DNA from: Streptomyces sp. NK08204 | GTDB lineage: Bacteria > Actinomycetota > Actinomycetes > Streptomycetales > Streptomycetaceae | Length of the DNA: 64,000 nt | Assembly (NCBI RefSeq): GCF_020400585.1 | Contig: NZ_JAINVF010000001.1 | Span: 372,001 to 436,000, forward strand | Reading direction: 5' to 3' | Part shown: positions 9,413 to 17,407 of the stretch, piece by piece | Layout of the letters: each line of letters starts with the position of its first letter | Numbering within the stretch: the stretch's first letter is position 1 | Notes under the pieces: generated by a model | The model's input: the letters and a program-made list of their open reading frames with translations, nothing else | Told to the model about the DNA's origin: nothing | Databases searched by the model: none | Position numbers and translations under genes: made by a program

Positions 9413-11815
9413 ATGTCGCACTGGACATGGGAGTGGACCGGCTACGACCCCGCGGCCGAGCGGTTGCGTGAATCGCTGTGCACGCTCGGCAACGGCTACT
9501 TCGCCACGCGCGGTGCGGTGCCCGAGTGCCGGGCGGGCCTGGTGCACTACCCGGGAACCTATGCGGCCGGGTGCTACAACCGCCTGGAGTCGGCCGTCGC
9601 CGGGCGGCAGGTGGTCAACGAGGACCTGGTCAACCTGCCGAACTGGCTGCTGCTGCGGTTCCGTGTGCGCCGCGCCGAAGGGGAGTGGGGCCCTTGGTTC
9701 TCGCCTGACACGCATGTCCTCGTGGACCACCGGCACACCCTGGATCTGCGCCGCGCCACGCTCACCCGGACCTTCCGGCACCGCAGCGACGACACGGGCG
9801 TGCTCGGTGTCGAGCAGACCCGGCTGGTGCACATGGGGGACCCCCATCTGGCCGCGTTGCGCACGGTGTTCACGGCCGAGGACCGGCCGGGTGAGATCGA
9901 GATCGAGAGCTGTCTGGACGGCGAGGTGATCAACGGCAACGTGCACCGTTACCGTGCCCTGAACCGCCGTCATGTGACACATGTGCGGACCGGGGAGAAG
10001 GAACCCGACACGGTGTGGCTGAGCTGCCGGACCAGCACGTCGGACATCGCCGTCGCCCTGGCCGCCCGGACGACGGTCGCCGTCGACGGTGCCGCGGCCT
10101 CGTCGGTGCTGGGTCCGGCCCGCCACCGTGCGGTGCACCGCCTGGTGGTCCCGCTGGTTCCCGGTCGGCCCGTCACCGTGGAGAAGACCGTGGCGCTGCA
10201 CACCTCACGGGACAGGGCGATCAGCGACCCGATCGGCGAAGCGGTCGACCGGGTGTCCACGGCGCCGGGCTTCACCGCCCTGCTGGGCTCCCATGCCGCG
10301 GCGTGGGAGCGGTTGTGGCGGAACGCGGACATCCAGGTCCCGGGTGAGGCCGGCCGGATCCTGCGTTTCCATCTCTTCCACGTGCTGCAGACGCTGTCAC
10401 CGCACACCTCGGACCTGGATGTGGGCGTGCCCGCCCGGGGCCTGCACGGTGAGGCGTACCGGGGTCACGTCTTCTGGGACGAGCTGTTCGTCGTGCCGTA
10501 TCTCAACCTGCACGTACCGGAGGTCTCGCGGGCGCTGCTGGACTACCGCTACCGGCGCCTGCCGCGTGCCTGCAGGGCGGCTGCCGCGAGCGGCCGGGCG
10601 GGGGCGATGTACCCGTGGCAGAGCGGCAGCGACGGCCGGGAGGAGGCCCAGGAGTGGCATCTCAACCCGCACTCGGGCCGCTGGCTGCCCGACCACTCCC
10701 GGCTCCAGCATCATGTCGGCTCCGCGATCGCCTACAACGTGTGGCAGTACTGCGAGGCCAGTGGCGACACCGAGTACCTGCACACCAAGGGCGCGGAGAT
10801 GCTGCTGCAGATCGCCCGCTTCTGGGCGAGCCTCGCGGCCTTCGACCCCGTCACGGACCGCTACCGCATCCGCGGCGTCATGGGCCCCGACGAGTACCAC
10901 GACGCCTACCCGGACGCCGGGCGGCCGGGGCTGGACGACAACGCGTACACCAACGTCACCGCCGCCTGGGTCCTCGCCCGCGCCCTGGACCTCCTGCGGC
11001 GGCTTCCCGCGTGGCGCCGGGAGCAGCTGTTCCAGCGGGTCGGGCTGGACCCCGGCGAGCTGCCGCGCTGGGAGGAGGTCTCCCGGCGGTTGCGCGTGCC
11101 GTTCCACCGGGGCGTCATCAGCCAGTTCGAGGGCTACGACTCTCTCGCCGAGCTCGACTGGGAGGCCTACCGTGCGCGCTACGGCACCATCCGGCGGCTG
11201 GACCGGATCCTTGAGGCCGAGGGTGACACGGTCAACCGCTACAAGGCGTCCAAGCAGGCCGACGTCCTCATGCTGGGTTATCTGTTCTCGCCCGCCGAGC
11301 TGCGGGATCTGTTCCGGCGTCTCGGCTACCGCCTGGACGACGACGTCTGGTGCAGGACCGTGGACTACTACCTTCAGCGCACCAGCCACGGCTCGACGCT
11401 CAGCGAACTCGTCCACGGCCTGATCCTCGCCAGGGCCAGGAGGGCCGATGCCTGGAGTTACGTCCGTGAGGCCCTGGAGGCGGACATCGCCGACATCCAG
11501 GGCGGCACGACCGGGGAGGGCATCCATCTCGGGGCCATGGCCGGAACCCTCGGCCTGGTCCAGCAGGGCCTGACGGGGCTGGTGCCGCGCGAGGACGCCC
11601 TGTGGCTGGACCCGGTGCCGCTTCCGGCGCTGTCCGAGTACGGGTTCTCGCTGCGCTACCGCAGCCACTGGGGCATCGGCGTGCGGCGGCGCAGCGGGCA
11701 GCTGGAGCTCTGTGTGCCCGACTCGGAGGAGACCCCGATCCGCGTGGTGCTGGCCGACCGCGCGGTCACCATCACGCCCGGGGAGACGTGCACGCTCGTA
11801 CTGCCGGACGCCTGA
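9413..11815 (+). CDS. Glycoside hydrolase family 65 protein (trehalose/kojibiose phosphorylase-like)
   Basis: 800 residues. The ATG at 9413 follows GGAAGGGCGG and gives the family start (WTGYDPAAERLRESLCTLGN). Layout is an N-terminal beta-sandwich (about 1-270), a helical linker, an (alpha/alpha)6 catalytic barrel and a C-terminal sheet. The general acid is in VMGPDEYHD (E494). The phosphate-loop-like segments TSHGSTLS and GGTTGEGIHLGAMAGT favour a phosphorylase over a hydrolase. Substrates known for the family are alpha-glucosyl disaccharides such as trehalose, kojibiose and maltose; which one applies cannot be told. It ends 9 bases before the convergent DUF302 gene. Confidence 0.9.
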   Translation: MSHWTWEWTGYDPAAERLRESLCTLGNGYFATRGAVPECRAGLVHYPGTYAAGCYNRLESAVAGRQVVNEDLVNLPNWLLLRFRVRRAEGEWGPWFSPDTHVLVDHRHTLDLRRATLTRTFRHRSDDTGVLGVEQTRLVHMGDPHLAALRTVFTAEDRPGEIEIESCLDGEVINGNVHRYRALNRRHVTHVRTGEKEPDTVWLSCRTSTSDIAVALAARTTVAVDGAAASSVLGPARHRAVHRLVVPLVPGRPVTVEKTVALHTSRDRAISDPIGEAVDRVSTAPGFTALLGSHAAAWERLWRNADIQVPGEAGRILRFHLFHVLQTLSPHTSDLDVGVPARGLHGEAYRGHVFWDELFVVPYLNLHVPEVSRALLDYRYRRLPRACRAAAASGRAGAMYPWQSGSDGREEAQEWHLNPHSGRWLPDHSRLQHHVGSAIAYNVWQYCEASGDTEYLHTKGAEMLLQIARFWASLAAFDPVTDRYRIRGVMGPDEYHDAYPDAGRPGLDDNAYTNVTAAWVLARALDLLRRLPAWRREQLFQRVGLDPGELPRWEEVSRRLRVPFHRGVISQFEGYDSLAELDWEAYRARYGTIRRLDRILEAEGDTVNRYKASKQADVLMLGYLFSPAELRDLFRRLGYRLDDDVWCRTVDYYLQRTSHGSTLSELVHGLILARARRADAWSYVREALEADIADIQGGTTGEGIHLGAMAGTLGLVQQGLTGLVPREDALWLDPVPLPALSEYGFSLRYRSHWGIGVRRRSGQLELCVPDSEETPIRVVLADRAVTITPGETCTLVLPDA

Positions 11816-11824
11816 CCCGGCGGC

Positions 11825-12229
11825 TCAGCGGTCCGTGTGCGCCCCGGTGAGGGCGGACAGGGCGGCATCGAGGCGGCGGGTCGCCTCCTCGGCGACCGGC
11901 CGAAGCGCGTCGAGTCCGGTCACGCTGGTCATCGTCTGCGGGTCGAGGGCCTGGACGGCGGTGCGGTCGCCGTCCCTGCGCACGACCACGTTGCAGGGCA
12001 GCAGCAGGCCGACGGTGCGGTCGGCCTCCAGGGCGCGGTGGGCGAGCGGCGGGTTGCAGGCACCGAGGATGACGTAGTCCTCCATGTCCTGATCCAGCTT
12101 GGCCTTGAGGGTCGCGGTGACATCGATCTCGGTGAGGATGCCGAAGCCCTGCTCGGCGAGTGCGTCGCGGACCCGGGCCACGGCGGTGGCGAAGTCGTCG
12201 TCGAGGTGCACGGTGCGGTCGTACCGCAT
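11825..12229 (-). CDS. DUF302 family protein
   Basis: 134 residues with the DUF302 signature. It opens MRYDRTVHLDDDFATAV and carries GACNPPLAHRALEAD followed by VGLLLPCNVVVR. The family has a TBP-like fold of unknown biochemical role and is often linked to sulfur or metal stress. The chosen ATG at 12229 is preceded by AAAGG; the frame remains open upstream without homology. Two CsoR/CstR-type palindromes at 12305 and 12340 lie upstream, so it is probably under the repressor encoded at 12659-12952. Confidence 0.88.
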   Translation of the reverse strand: MRYDRTVHLDDDFATAVARVRDALAEQGFGILTEIDVTATLKAKLDQDMEDYVILGACNPPLAHRALEADRTVGLLLPCNVVVRRDGDRTAVQALDPQTMTSVTGLDALRPVAEEATRRLDAALSALTGAHTDR

Positions 12230-12304
12230 GGTGGTGGCCTTTCTCGTCTTCTTGTTCACGTCCCCCACCGGGTTCCCCGCCTCTTCCGCCCCCCCGCCCG
12301 AACA

Positions 12305-12318
12305 TACCCCCCGGGGTA
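12305..12318. promoter_or_regulatory. CsoR/CstR-type operator 1
   Basis: TACCCCCCGGGGTA is a perfect 14-bp palindrome in the spacer between the divergent genes at 12229 (minus) and 12379 (plus). It has the same TACCCC/GGGGTA half-sites as the palindrome in front of the repressor gene at 12963. Confidence 0.7.
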
Positions 12319-12339
12319 ATTGTGTTACCGTCGACGACA

Positions 12340-12353
12340 TACCCCTCGGAGTA
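12340..12353. promoter_or_regulatory. CsoR/CstR-type operator 2
   Basis: TACCCCTCGGAGTA is the same palindrome with one arm mismatch, centred 35 bp from operator 1. It lies 25 bp upstream of the GTG at 12379. Confidence 0.6.
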
Positions 12354-12378
12354 ATTCTTCACCGGAAGGGAGTGCCTC

Positions 12379-12588
12379 GTGCTCTTCGCCGACACGGCCG
12401 CACCGGCCATGCCCGCCGGCGCACGCGACCGCTCCGCGGCGACGGGGGCCGGTCCTGCGACGACGGGCGACGCACTTCCCGGGCACCCCCCGGCCACCGT
12501 GCGGTCCGGGCCGGCGCTTCAGCGGCCGTTCGCGTCCGTTCCGCTCGCGGCGGCCGGCTTCCCGCCGGCCGATGCGATGGTGGCGTGA
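12379..12588 (+). CDS. Small unrecognised ORF behind the CstR-type operators
   Basis: 69 codons from a GTG with GAAGGGA 8 bases upstream. The product (VLFADTAAPAMPAGARDR...) is Ala/Pro-rich and matches no family I know. Its position directly after two operators suggests a transcribed unit. The opening LFADT recalls the start of MBL-fold sulfur enzymes often found in such regulons, so this may be the stub of a deleted gene. That is a guess; it may also not be translated. Confidence 0.3.
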   Translation: MLFADTAAPAMPAGARDRSAATGAGPATTGDALPGHPPATVRSGPALQRPFASVPLAAAGFPPADAMVA

Positions 12589-12658
12589 TGGCGACCCGAC
12601 CGCGATCGCCGCGCCCGCGACTCCTCCCCGCCCGCGATGCGCCCGCTCCCGCGACTCC

Positions 12659-12976
<318 letters not shown>

Positions 12977-13026
12977 CTGTACGTCCGGTTTCAGGACGAC
13001 GGCGACAAGCAAGGATCACATCTGTC

Positions 13027-13605
13027 ATGACCACCCCCGTCACCCTCGGCACCGACCAGGCCCGCGCCCGACTGCACGAGTTCGCCGTCATCGATGTCCG
13101 CACCCCCGGCGAATACGCCGCCGGCCATCTGCCGGGTGCCCTCAACATCCCGTTGGACCAGGTCCGCCGCGCACTGCCCGAACTCCGGCACGCGGCCGAA
13201 CGCGGCGACGTCCTGATGGTCTGCGCCTCCGGCGCCCGCTCGCAGAGCGCCTGCGGCATCCTGGCCGAACAGGGCATCGCGGCGGCCACCCTCGCGGGCG
13301 GCACCGGAGCCTGGGCCGCCGAAGGACATGAACTGCAGCAGCCGCTCGCCTGCGACACCCGGGCAGGATGGAGCATGGAGCGGCAGGTGCGCTTCACCGC
13401 GGGCACGGTGGTGCTCCTGGGTCTGCTGCTCGGTCTCCTCGTGCACCCGGCGTTCCAGCTCCTGTCGGCCGGTATCGCGGGCGGTCTCGTCTTCTCCGCG
13501 CTCACCGACACCTGCGGTATGGCGGTGATGCTGAGCAAGCTGCCGCACAACCGGCCGCGCGCGGCCGACCTGGACGCCACACTCGCCGCTCTGCGCACCC
13601 GCTGA
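13027..13605 (+). CDS. Rhodanese-like sulfurtransferase with DUF2892 membrane domain
   Basis: 192 residues. An N-terminal rhodanese domain (about 5-105) contains VIDVRTPGEYAAGHLPGA and the active-site loop CASGARS (C66-S72), which carries the persulfide. A C-terminal DUF2892 domain (about 115-165) has two hydrophobic helices (TVVLLGLLLGLLVHPAFQLL), so the enzyme should be held at the inner face of the membrane, as in YgaP. The divergent CstR-like repressor and operator suggest induction by reactive sulfur species. Confidence 0.92.
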   Translation: MTTPVTLGTDQARARLHEFAVIDVRTPGEYAAGHLPGALNIPLDQVRRALPELRHAAERGDVLMVCASGARSQSACGILAEQGIAAATLAGGTGAWAAEGHELQQPLACDTRAGWSMERQVRFTAGTVVLLGLLLGLLVHPAFQLLSAGIAGGLVFSALTDTCGMAVMLSKLPHNRPRAADLDATLAALRTR

Positions 13606-13761
13606 CCGTCCGGCACACGGGCTCTTTCGGAGCGCCCCGGCGAGTGTTTCCGGTATCCGTCCGGCTACGGAACGTAAGGTGAGCCGCGCCTGGCGCCCGG
13701 GCGGAAACGGAAGCATGAGGGGACGTGGAGACATGTGCGCGAGCAGGGTTCGGAGTGCCGC

Positions 13762-14574
13762 ATGACGGGCGGCAAGTCGCGCTTCGACGACATCTACGCC
13801 CAGCCGGACCCGCGCGCCTACTTCACGCGGATGGCCCCGCTGGAGTACGAGATCCCGCACCATGCCCAGCCGGTCTTCCGGCAGGTGGCCGCCGAACGGG
13901 CGGCGATGGACGACGGCCGGCCCGGCCGGCCGGCGGTGCTCGACGTGTGCTGTTCGTACGGCATCAACGCCGCCCTGCTCAATCACGAGGTGACGCTCGC
14001 CGAGCTGTACGAGCGGTACACGTCCGATGCGGCGCACGGCATGTCGACGGCGGAACTGGCCGCGTGGGACAAGGAGTTCTACGCCGGGCGGCGGCGGCCG
14101 GAGGCGCTGCCGGTGTACGGCCTGGACATCGCGGCCCCGGCCGTGCACTACGCCCAGCAGGCCGGCCTGCTGGACGGCGCCTTCACCGACGACCTGGAGC
14201 AGGCACCGCCCGGCCCCCGGCTGGCCGCCGCGCTGCCCGACGTCGGGCTGATCACCCTGACGGGCGGCGGCAGCTATGTCACCGAGCGGACCTTCACCGC
14301 GCTGCTGGACGGCGCCCGGCGCCCCGTGTGGGTGAGCGCCTTCGTCCTGCGGACCGTGTCGTACGAGCCGGTCGTGCGGGCCCTGGCCGCCCACGGCCTG
14401 CGCACCACGGTGGATCCGTCCCGCACCTACCCGCAGCGGCGTTTCACGGACGAGGGGGAACAGCGGTACGCGGTCGAGGCGGTGAGGGGCCTCGGCGGCG
14501 ACCCGTCCGGACGGGAGGAGGCCGGCCGTTTCCACAGCGTGCTCTACGACTCCCGCCCCGGCCCGGCGGCGTAG
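13762..14574 (+). CDS. Class I SAM-dependent methyltransferase-like protein
   Basis: 270 residues from ATG 13762 (GGAG 6 bases upstream); an in-frame GTG at 13735 is an alternative start. Motif I appears as VLDVCCSYGINAALL and an acidic motif II as VYGLDIAAPAVHYA, followed by strands typical of a Rossmann methyltransferase (VGLITLTGGGSYV). The conserved opening RFDDIYAQPDPRAYF suggests a specific actinobacterial subfamily. The substrate is unknown and neighbours give no hint. Confidence 0.75.
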   Translation: MTGGKSRFDDIYAQPDPRAYFTRMAPLEYEIPHHAQPVFRQVAAERAAMDDGRPGRPAVLDVCCSYGINAALLNHEVTLAELYERYTSDAAHGMSTAELAAWDKEFYAGRRRPEALPVYGLDIAAPAVHYAQQAGLLDGAFTDDLEQAPPGPRLAAALPDVGLITLTGGGSYVTERTFTALLDGARRPVWVSAFVLRTVSYEPVVRALAAHGLRTTVDPSRTYPQRRFTDEGEQRYAVEAVRGLGGDPSGREEAGRFHSVLYDSRPGPAA

Positions 14575-14643
14575 CCGGTTCCTGCTCGCCACGGCGATCG
14601 GCGTGACCGGACCTGGTCACCCGACGAGTGCGGGGAGGAGCAC

Positions 14644-15423
14644 ATGCCGGAGCTGCCGGACGTCGAAGGCTTTCGCGAGGTCCTGAACTCCTGTGCCCGG
14701 GGGCGACGTGTCCTGCGGGTCGAGGTGCGGGACACGGGCGTACTGCGGGGCGTCAGCGCCACGCGCCTGCAGCGGGAGGTCGAGGGGCGGCGCCTGGGCC
14801 GTCCGCGCCGCCACGGCAAACTGCTGGTCGCCCCGGTGGACGACGGCCCGGCCCTCGTCTGGCACTTCGGTATGACCGGCGCCTTGCTGTGCACTCGGAC
14901 GGACGACCCGCTGCACGCCCATGACCGGATCGTGTTCGCACTCGACGGCGAACAGCAGCTGCGCTACCGCGACCAGCGCAAGCTCCAGGGCGTACGGCTG
15001 GCCGCGACGCCCGGGGCGGTGGAACAGATCCTCGCCGGCCTCGGCCCCGACGCCCTCGGCATCGAGCGCCAGGAGTTCGTGGCGCTGCTCGCCCGGCGGC
15101 GGGGCACCGTCAAGAGCGTCCTGATGGATCAGTCCGCCATCGCCGGTCTCGGGAACCTGCTCAGCGACGAGATCCTCTGGCGGGCGCGGGTGGCCCCCGA
15201 GAGGCCGGCGCGGGACCTCGGCGAGGGCGAGGCACGTCGCGTGTTCACGGCGATGCGACGGGTGCTCGCCGCCTCCGTGCGCGCCGCATGTGTGCCGCCG
15301 CGCCGCACCTGGCTCACCGGCCACCGCGACGACGAACCGGCATGTCCGCGCTGCGGCGCAGACCTGCGCTCGCGCCGTGTCGCCGGCCGCCGCACCGTCT
15401 GGTGCCCGCACTGCCAGCACTGA
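14644..15423 (+). CDS. Fpg/Nei family DNA glycosylase/AP lyase
   Basis: 259 residues. The mature N-terminus PELPDVE provides the catalytic Pro and Glu of the Fpg/Nei family after Met removal. A conserved lysine is in RRHGKLL, the H2TH region is SAIAGLGNLLSDEILW, and the C-terminal zinc finger is formed by CPRC...CPHC. The protein excises oxidised bases and nicks the abasic site. The ATG has GGGGAGGAG upstream. Another base-excision glycosylase gene follows at 15619, making a small repair cluster. Nei versus Fpg cannot be settled by eye. Confidence 0.9.
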   Translation: MPELPDVEGFREVLNSCARGRRVLRVEVRDTGVLRGVSATRLQREVEGRRLGRPRRHGKLLVAPVDDGPALVWHFGMTGALLCTRTDDPLHAHDRIVFALDGEQQLRYRDQRKLQGVRLAATPGAVEQILAGLGPDALGIERQEFVALLARRRGTVKSVLMDQSAIAGLGNLLSDEILWRARVAPERPARDLGEGEARRVFTAMRRVLAASVRAACVPPRRTWLTGHRDDEPACPRCGADLRSRRVAGRRTVWCPHCQH

Positions 15424-15618
15424 CGCACCGGCACGCCAGGCACGCAGGCCACAGCACGCAGGCGCACAGGCGCACTGGTTCAGCGCCGGCCCGGACGCCG
15501 GGGTTCGGCCCGGCCGACGGCCGCTTCGTCCAGGTCTGGACGGGTAGTCGGGGCATGGCATGTTTCGGCGCTTCGGCCCTCCGGCGAGCCGGAGGAACGT
15601 TGAATCGGTGACTGTGCG

Positions 15619-16293
15619 ATGACCACGAAGAGCGACAGGAAATCCAGCAGGAACGACACGAAGGACGACGCGGTGGTGCGCGCACTGCTGCACCGGCAGC
15701 GGCGCACCTATCCGGCCCAGGCCGGCATCCGGCTGCGCAACACCCCCGCGCCGCTGTACCAGACGCTCGTGCTCGCGGTGCTCCTGAGTGCACGTATCAG
15801 GGCCGACGTCGCGGTGGCGGCGGCCCGGGCGCTGTTCGACGCCGGGCTGCGCGACCCCCGGTCGATGGCGGACGCGTCCTGGCAGGAACGCGTCGACGCG
15901 CTCGGCAGGGGCGGCTACCGCCGCTACGACGAGCGCACCTCGACCATGCTCGGCAAGGGAGCCGAGCTGCTGCTCGAACGGTACGGCGGCGATCTGCGCC
16001 GCCTGCGCGAGGAACCCGACCCGAAGAAGGCCCTGCAGGACATACCCGGGATCGGACCCACCGGGGCCGACATCTTCCTGCGTGACGTCCAGGGGGTGTG
16101 GCCGGAGTTCGCGCCGTACATCGACCGCAAGGCCCTGGACGGCGCCCGGCGGCTCGGCCTGCCGGCCTCGCCCGAGAAGCTGGGCGGCCTCGTCGCCGAC
16201 CGCGAGATGCCCCGCCTCGCGGACGGCCTCGTCCACGCGGCCCTCGACAAGCCGCTGGCCGACGAGGTGCTCGCCGCCGCCGGATCGGCGTGA
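15619..16293 (+). CDS. HhH-GPD superfamily DNA glycosylase (endonuclease III-like)
   Basis: 224 residues. The helix-hairpin-helix is IPGIGPTGADIFLRDV and the downstream Asp region is PYIDRKALDGARRL. The lysine that gives Nth its lyase activity (in the hairpin, normally followed by T-A) is replaced by Thr. There is no C-terminal Cys4 iron-sulfur loop. Both absences point to a monofunctional glycosylase or a divergent member. The hydrophilic N-terminus is rich in Lys, Ser and Asp. It is preceded by 195 bp without genes after the Fpg-like gene. Confidence 0.85.
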   Translation: MTTKSDRKSSRNDTKDDAVVRALLHRQRRTYPAQAGIRLRNTPAPLYQTLVLAVLLSARIRADVAVAAARALFDAGLRDPRSMADASWQERVDALGRGGYRRYDERTSTMLGKGAELLLERYGGDLRRLREEPDPKKALQDIPGIGPTGADIFLRDVQGVWPEFAPYIDRKALDGARRLGLPASPEKLGGLVADREMPRLADGLVHAALDKPLADEVLAAAGSA

Positions 16294-16354
16294 GACACCC
16301 GCCGCCCGCGGCCCACGCAGACACCCGCCACCCCGACCCACGGAAACGACCGCA

Positions 16355-16582
16355 ATGGCTCTGCGACTGCTGATCCTCGACCACCCCCGGATCCGGTTCC
16401 TCCTCGGGCACCCCGTCCTTGCCCTGGCGAGTGCGTCCGAAGGACATGGGCACGCTCCCGTCCCCCGGGACCCGCCGCCCACGCCGGACATGCCGGAAGA
16501 GGTGAAAGAACCCTCCCCGGCCCCTGATGAGGGCGCCGACGAGGGCCCGGAAGAAGAGAGCCCCGGCGAACCTCCGGACTGA
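16355..16582 (+). CDS. Small acidic, proline-rich hypothetical protein
   Basis: 75 codons from ATG 16355. The N-terminus is hydrophobic (ALRLLILDHPRIRFLLGHP). The second half is very rich in Pro, Glu and Asp (DMPEEVKEPSPAPDEGADE), with a composition unlike random high-GC frames. No ribosome site is obvious. Family not recognised; the start could also be further downstream. Confidence 0.4.
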   Translation: MALRLLILDHPRIRFLLGHPVLALASASEGHGHAPVPRDPPPTPDMPEEVKEPSPAPDEGADEGPEEESPGEPPD

Positions 16583-16719
16583 GCCAGATCCCTCTCCGGC
16601 GTCACCTGATGTTCACCTGGGTGACGCCGGAGGTATGCACAGAAGGCGCCCGCGGTGCGTGAAAAGGCTGCATTGTCTGATTTCAGACACCCGTATCCGA
16701 GTACAGAAAGACAGCCGAC

Positions 16720-16857
16720 ATGGCCGAGATACTGGCAGCCGTGGCAACGAAGATCGCCGTCGCGGTGGTCGAGGCGATCGTCATGCGCCTCCTGTGGCAG
16801 CTCTGGTCCGCCTACGCGGGCTCCGCGCGCACGGCCTGGGCACCGGCCGCCGCGTAA
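16720..16857 (+). CDS. Small 45-residue hypothetical protein, amphipathic/hydrophobic
   Basis: ATG to TAA, 45 residues, starting MAEILAAVATKIAVAVVEAI and ending in Ala-rich residues. Residues 2-30 could form one helix, possibly membrane-associated. TAA is a rare stop in this genome. Short MAEILA-type proteins of unknown function occur in many Streptomyces. It is convergent with the gene at 16923. Confidence 0.55.
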   Translation: MAEILAAVATKIAVAVVEAIVMRLLWQLWSAYAGSARTAWAPAAA

Positions 16858-16922
16858 CCGCGCGGCGCCCGGCGGCGCTCACGCCGCCGGGCAACCGGTC
16901 ATCCCCACCACGCCCCGGGCGC

Positions 16923-17249
16923 CTACGTCCCGACGCCCATGGTCTGCTGCTCCTGTTTCTGCTTCCGTCCGCTGCGCACCAGCCATGTGGCGCCGCCGAC
17001 GGCCAGGGCGACCGGCCACTCCAGCGCCCCCGCCACGGCCAGCGCTCCGAGACCTCCGTAGAACGCGAGGTCCTTGACGGGAGGGTTACCGGGAAGCCGG
17101 GACGTCGCCGCCCGGGCCGTGGTCGCCATCTCTTCCCTCGTGACGTACGGGACCGGAACCGGAGGATGCAGCGTGCGCATGTGCAGGTGCAGACCCGCGC
17201 CGTCGCCCGCATGGGTTTCCTGCTGAGCCTTCTGCACTGTCTTGGCCAT
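16923..17249 (-). CDS. Hypothetical membrane protein next to the P-type ATPase
   Basis: 108 residues. The hydrophilic N-terminus (AKTVQKAQQETHAGDGAGLH) is followed by a PVPVP stretch. Two adjacent hydrophobic stretches at about residues 62-92 (YGGLGALAVAGALEWPVALA) form one long or two short membrane helices, and the tail is Lys/Gln-rich. The start has GAGGAGGGGG upstream. It is divergent from the giant P-type ATPase with a 158-bp shared promoter region, so it may be co-regulated or an accessory subunit (inference). Confidence 0.7.
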   Translation of the reverse strand: MAKTVQKAQQETHAGDGAGLHLHMRTLHPPVPVPYVTREEMATTARAATSRLPGNPPVKDLAFYGGLGALAVAGALEWPVALAVGGATWLVRSGRKQKQEQQTMGVGT

Positions 17250-17407
17250 CCCCCTCCTCCTCTCCTCGGAGTCGGTGTGGTGTGCTCCTCAATTCTCGCG
17301 CGTTTCCGGTGGCGTGTGCGCGTGGAAAGCGTTGCCGTGGAAACCCGGATGCCGGCCGACCGTGCGCAGGGAGCCCGGGCCGGACCGAAGGAAGCTGGTG
17401 ATGCGCT

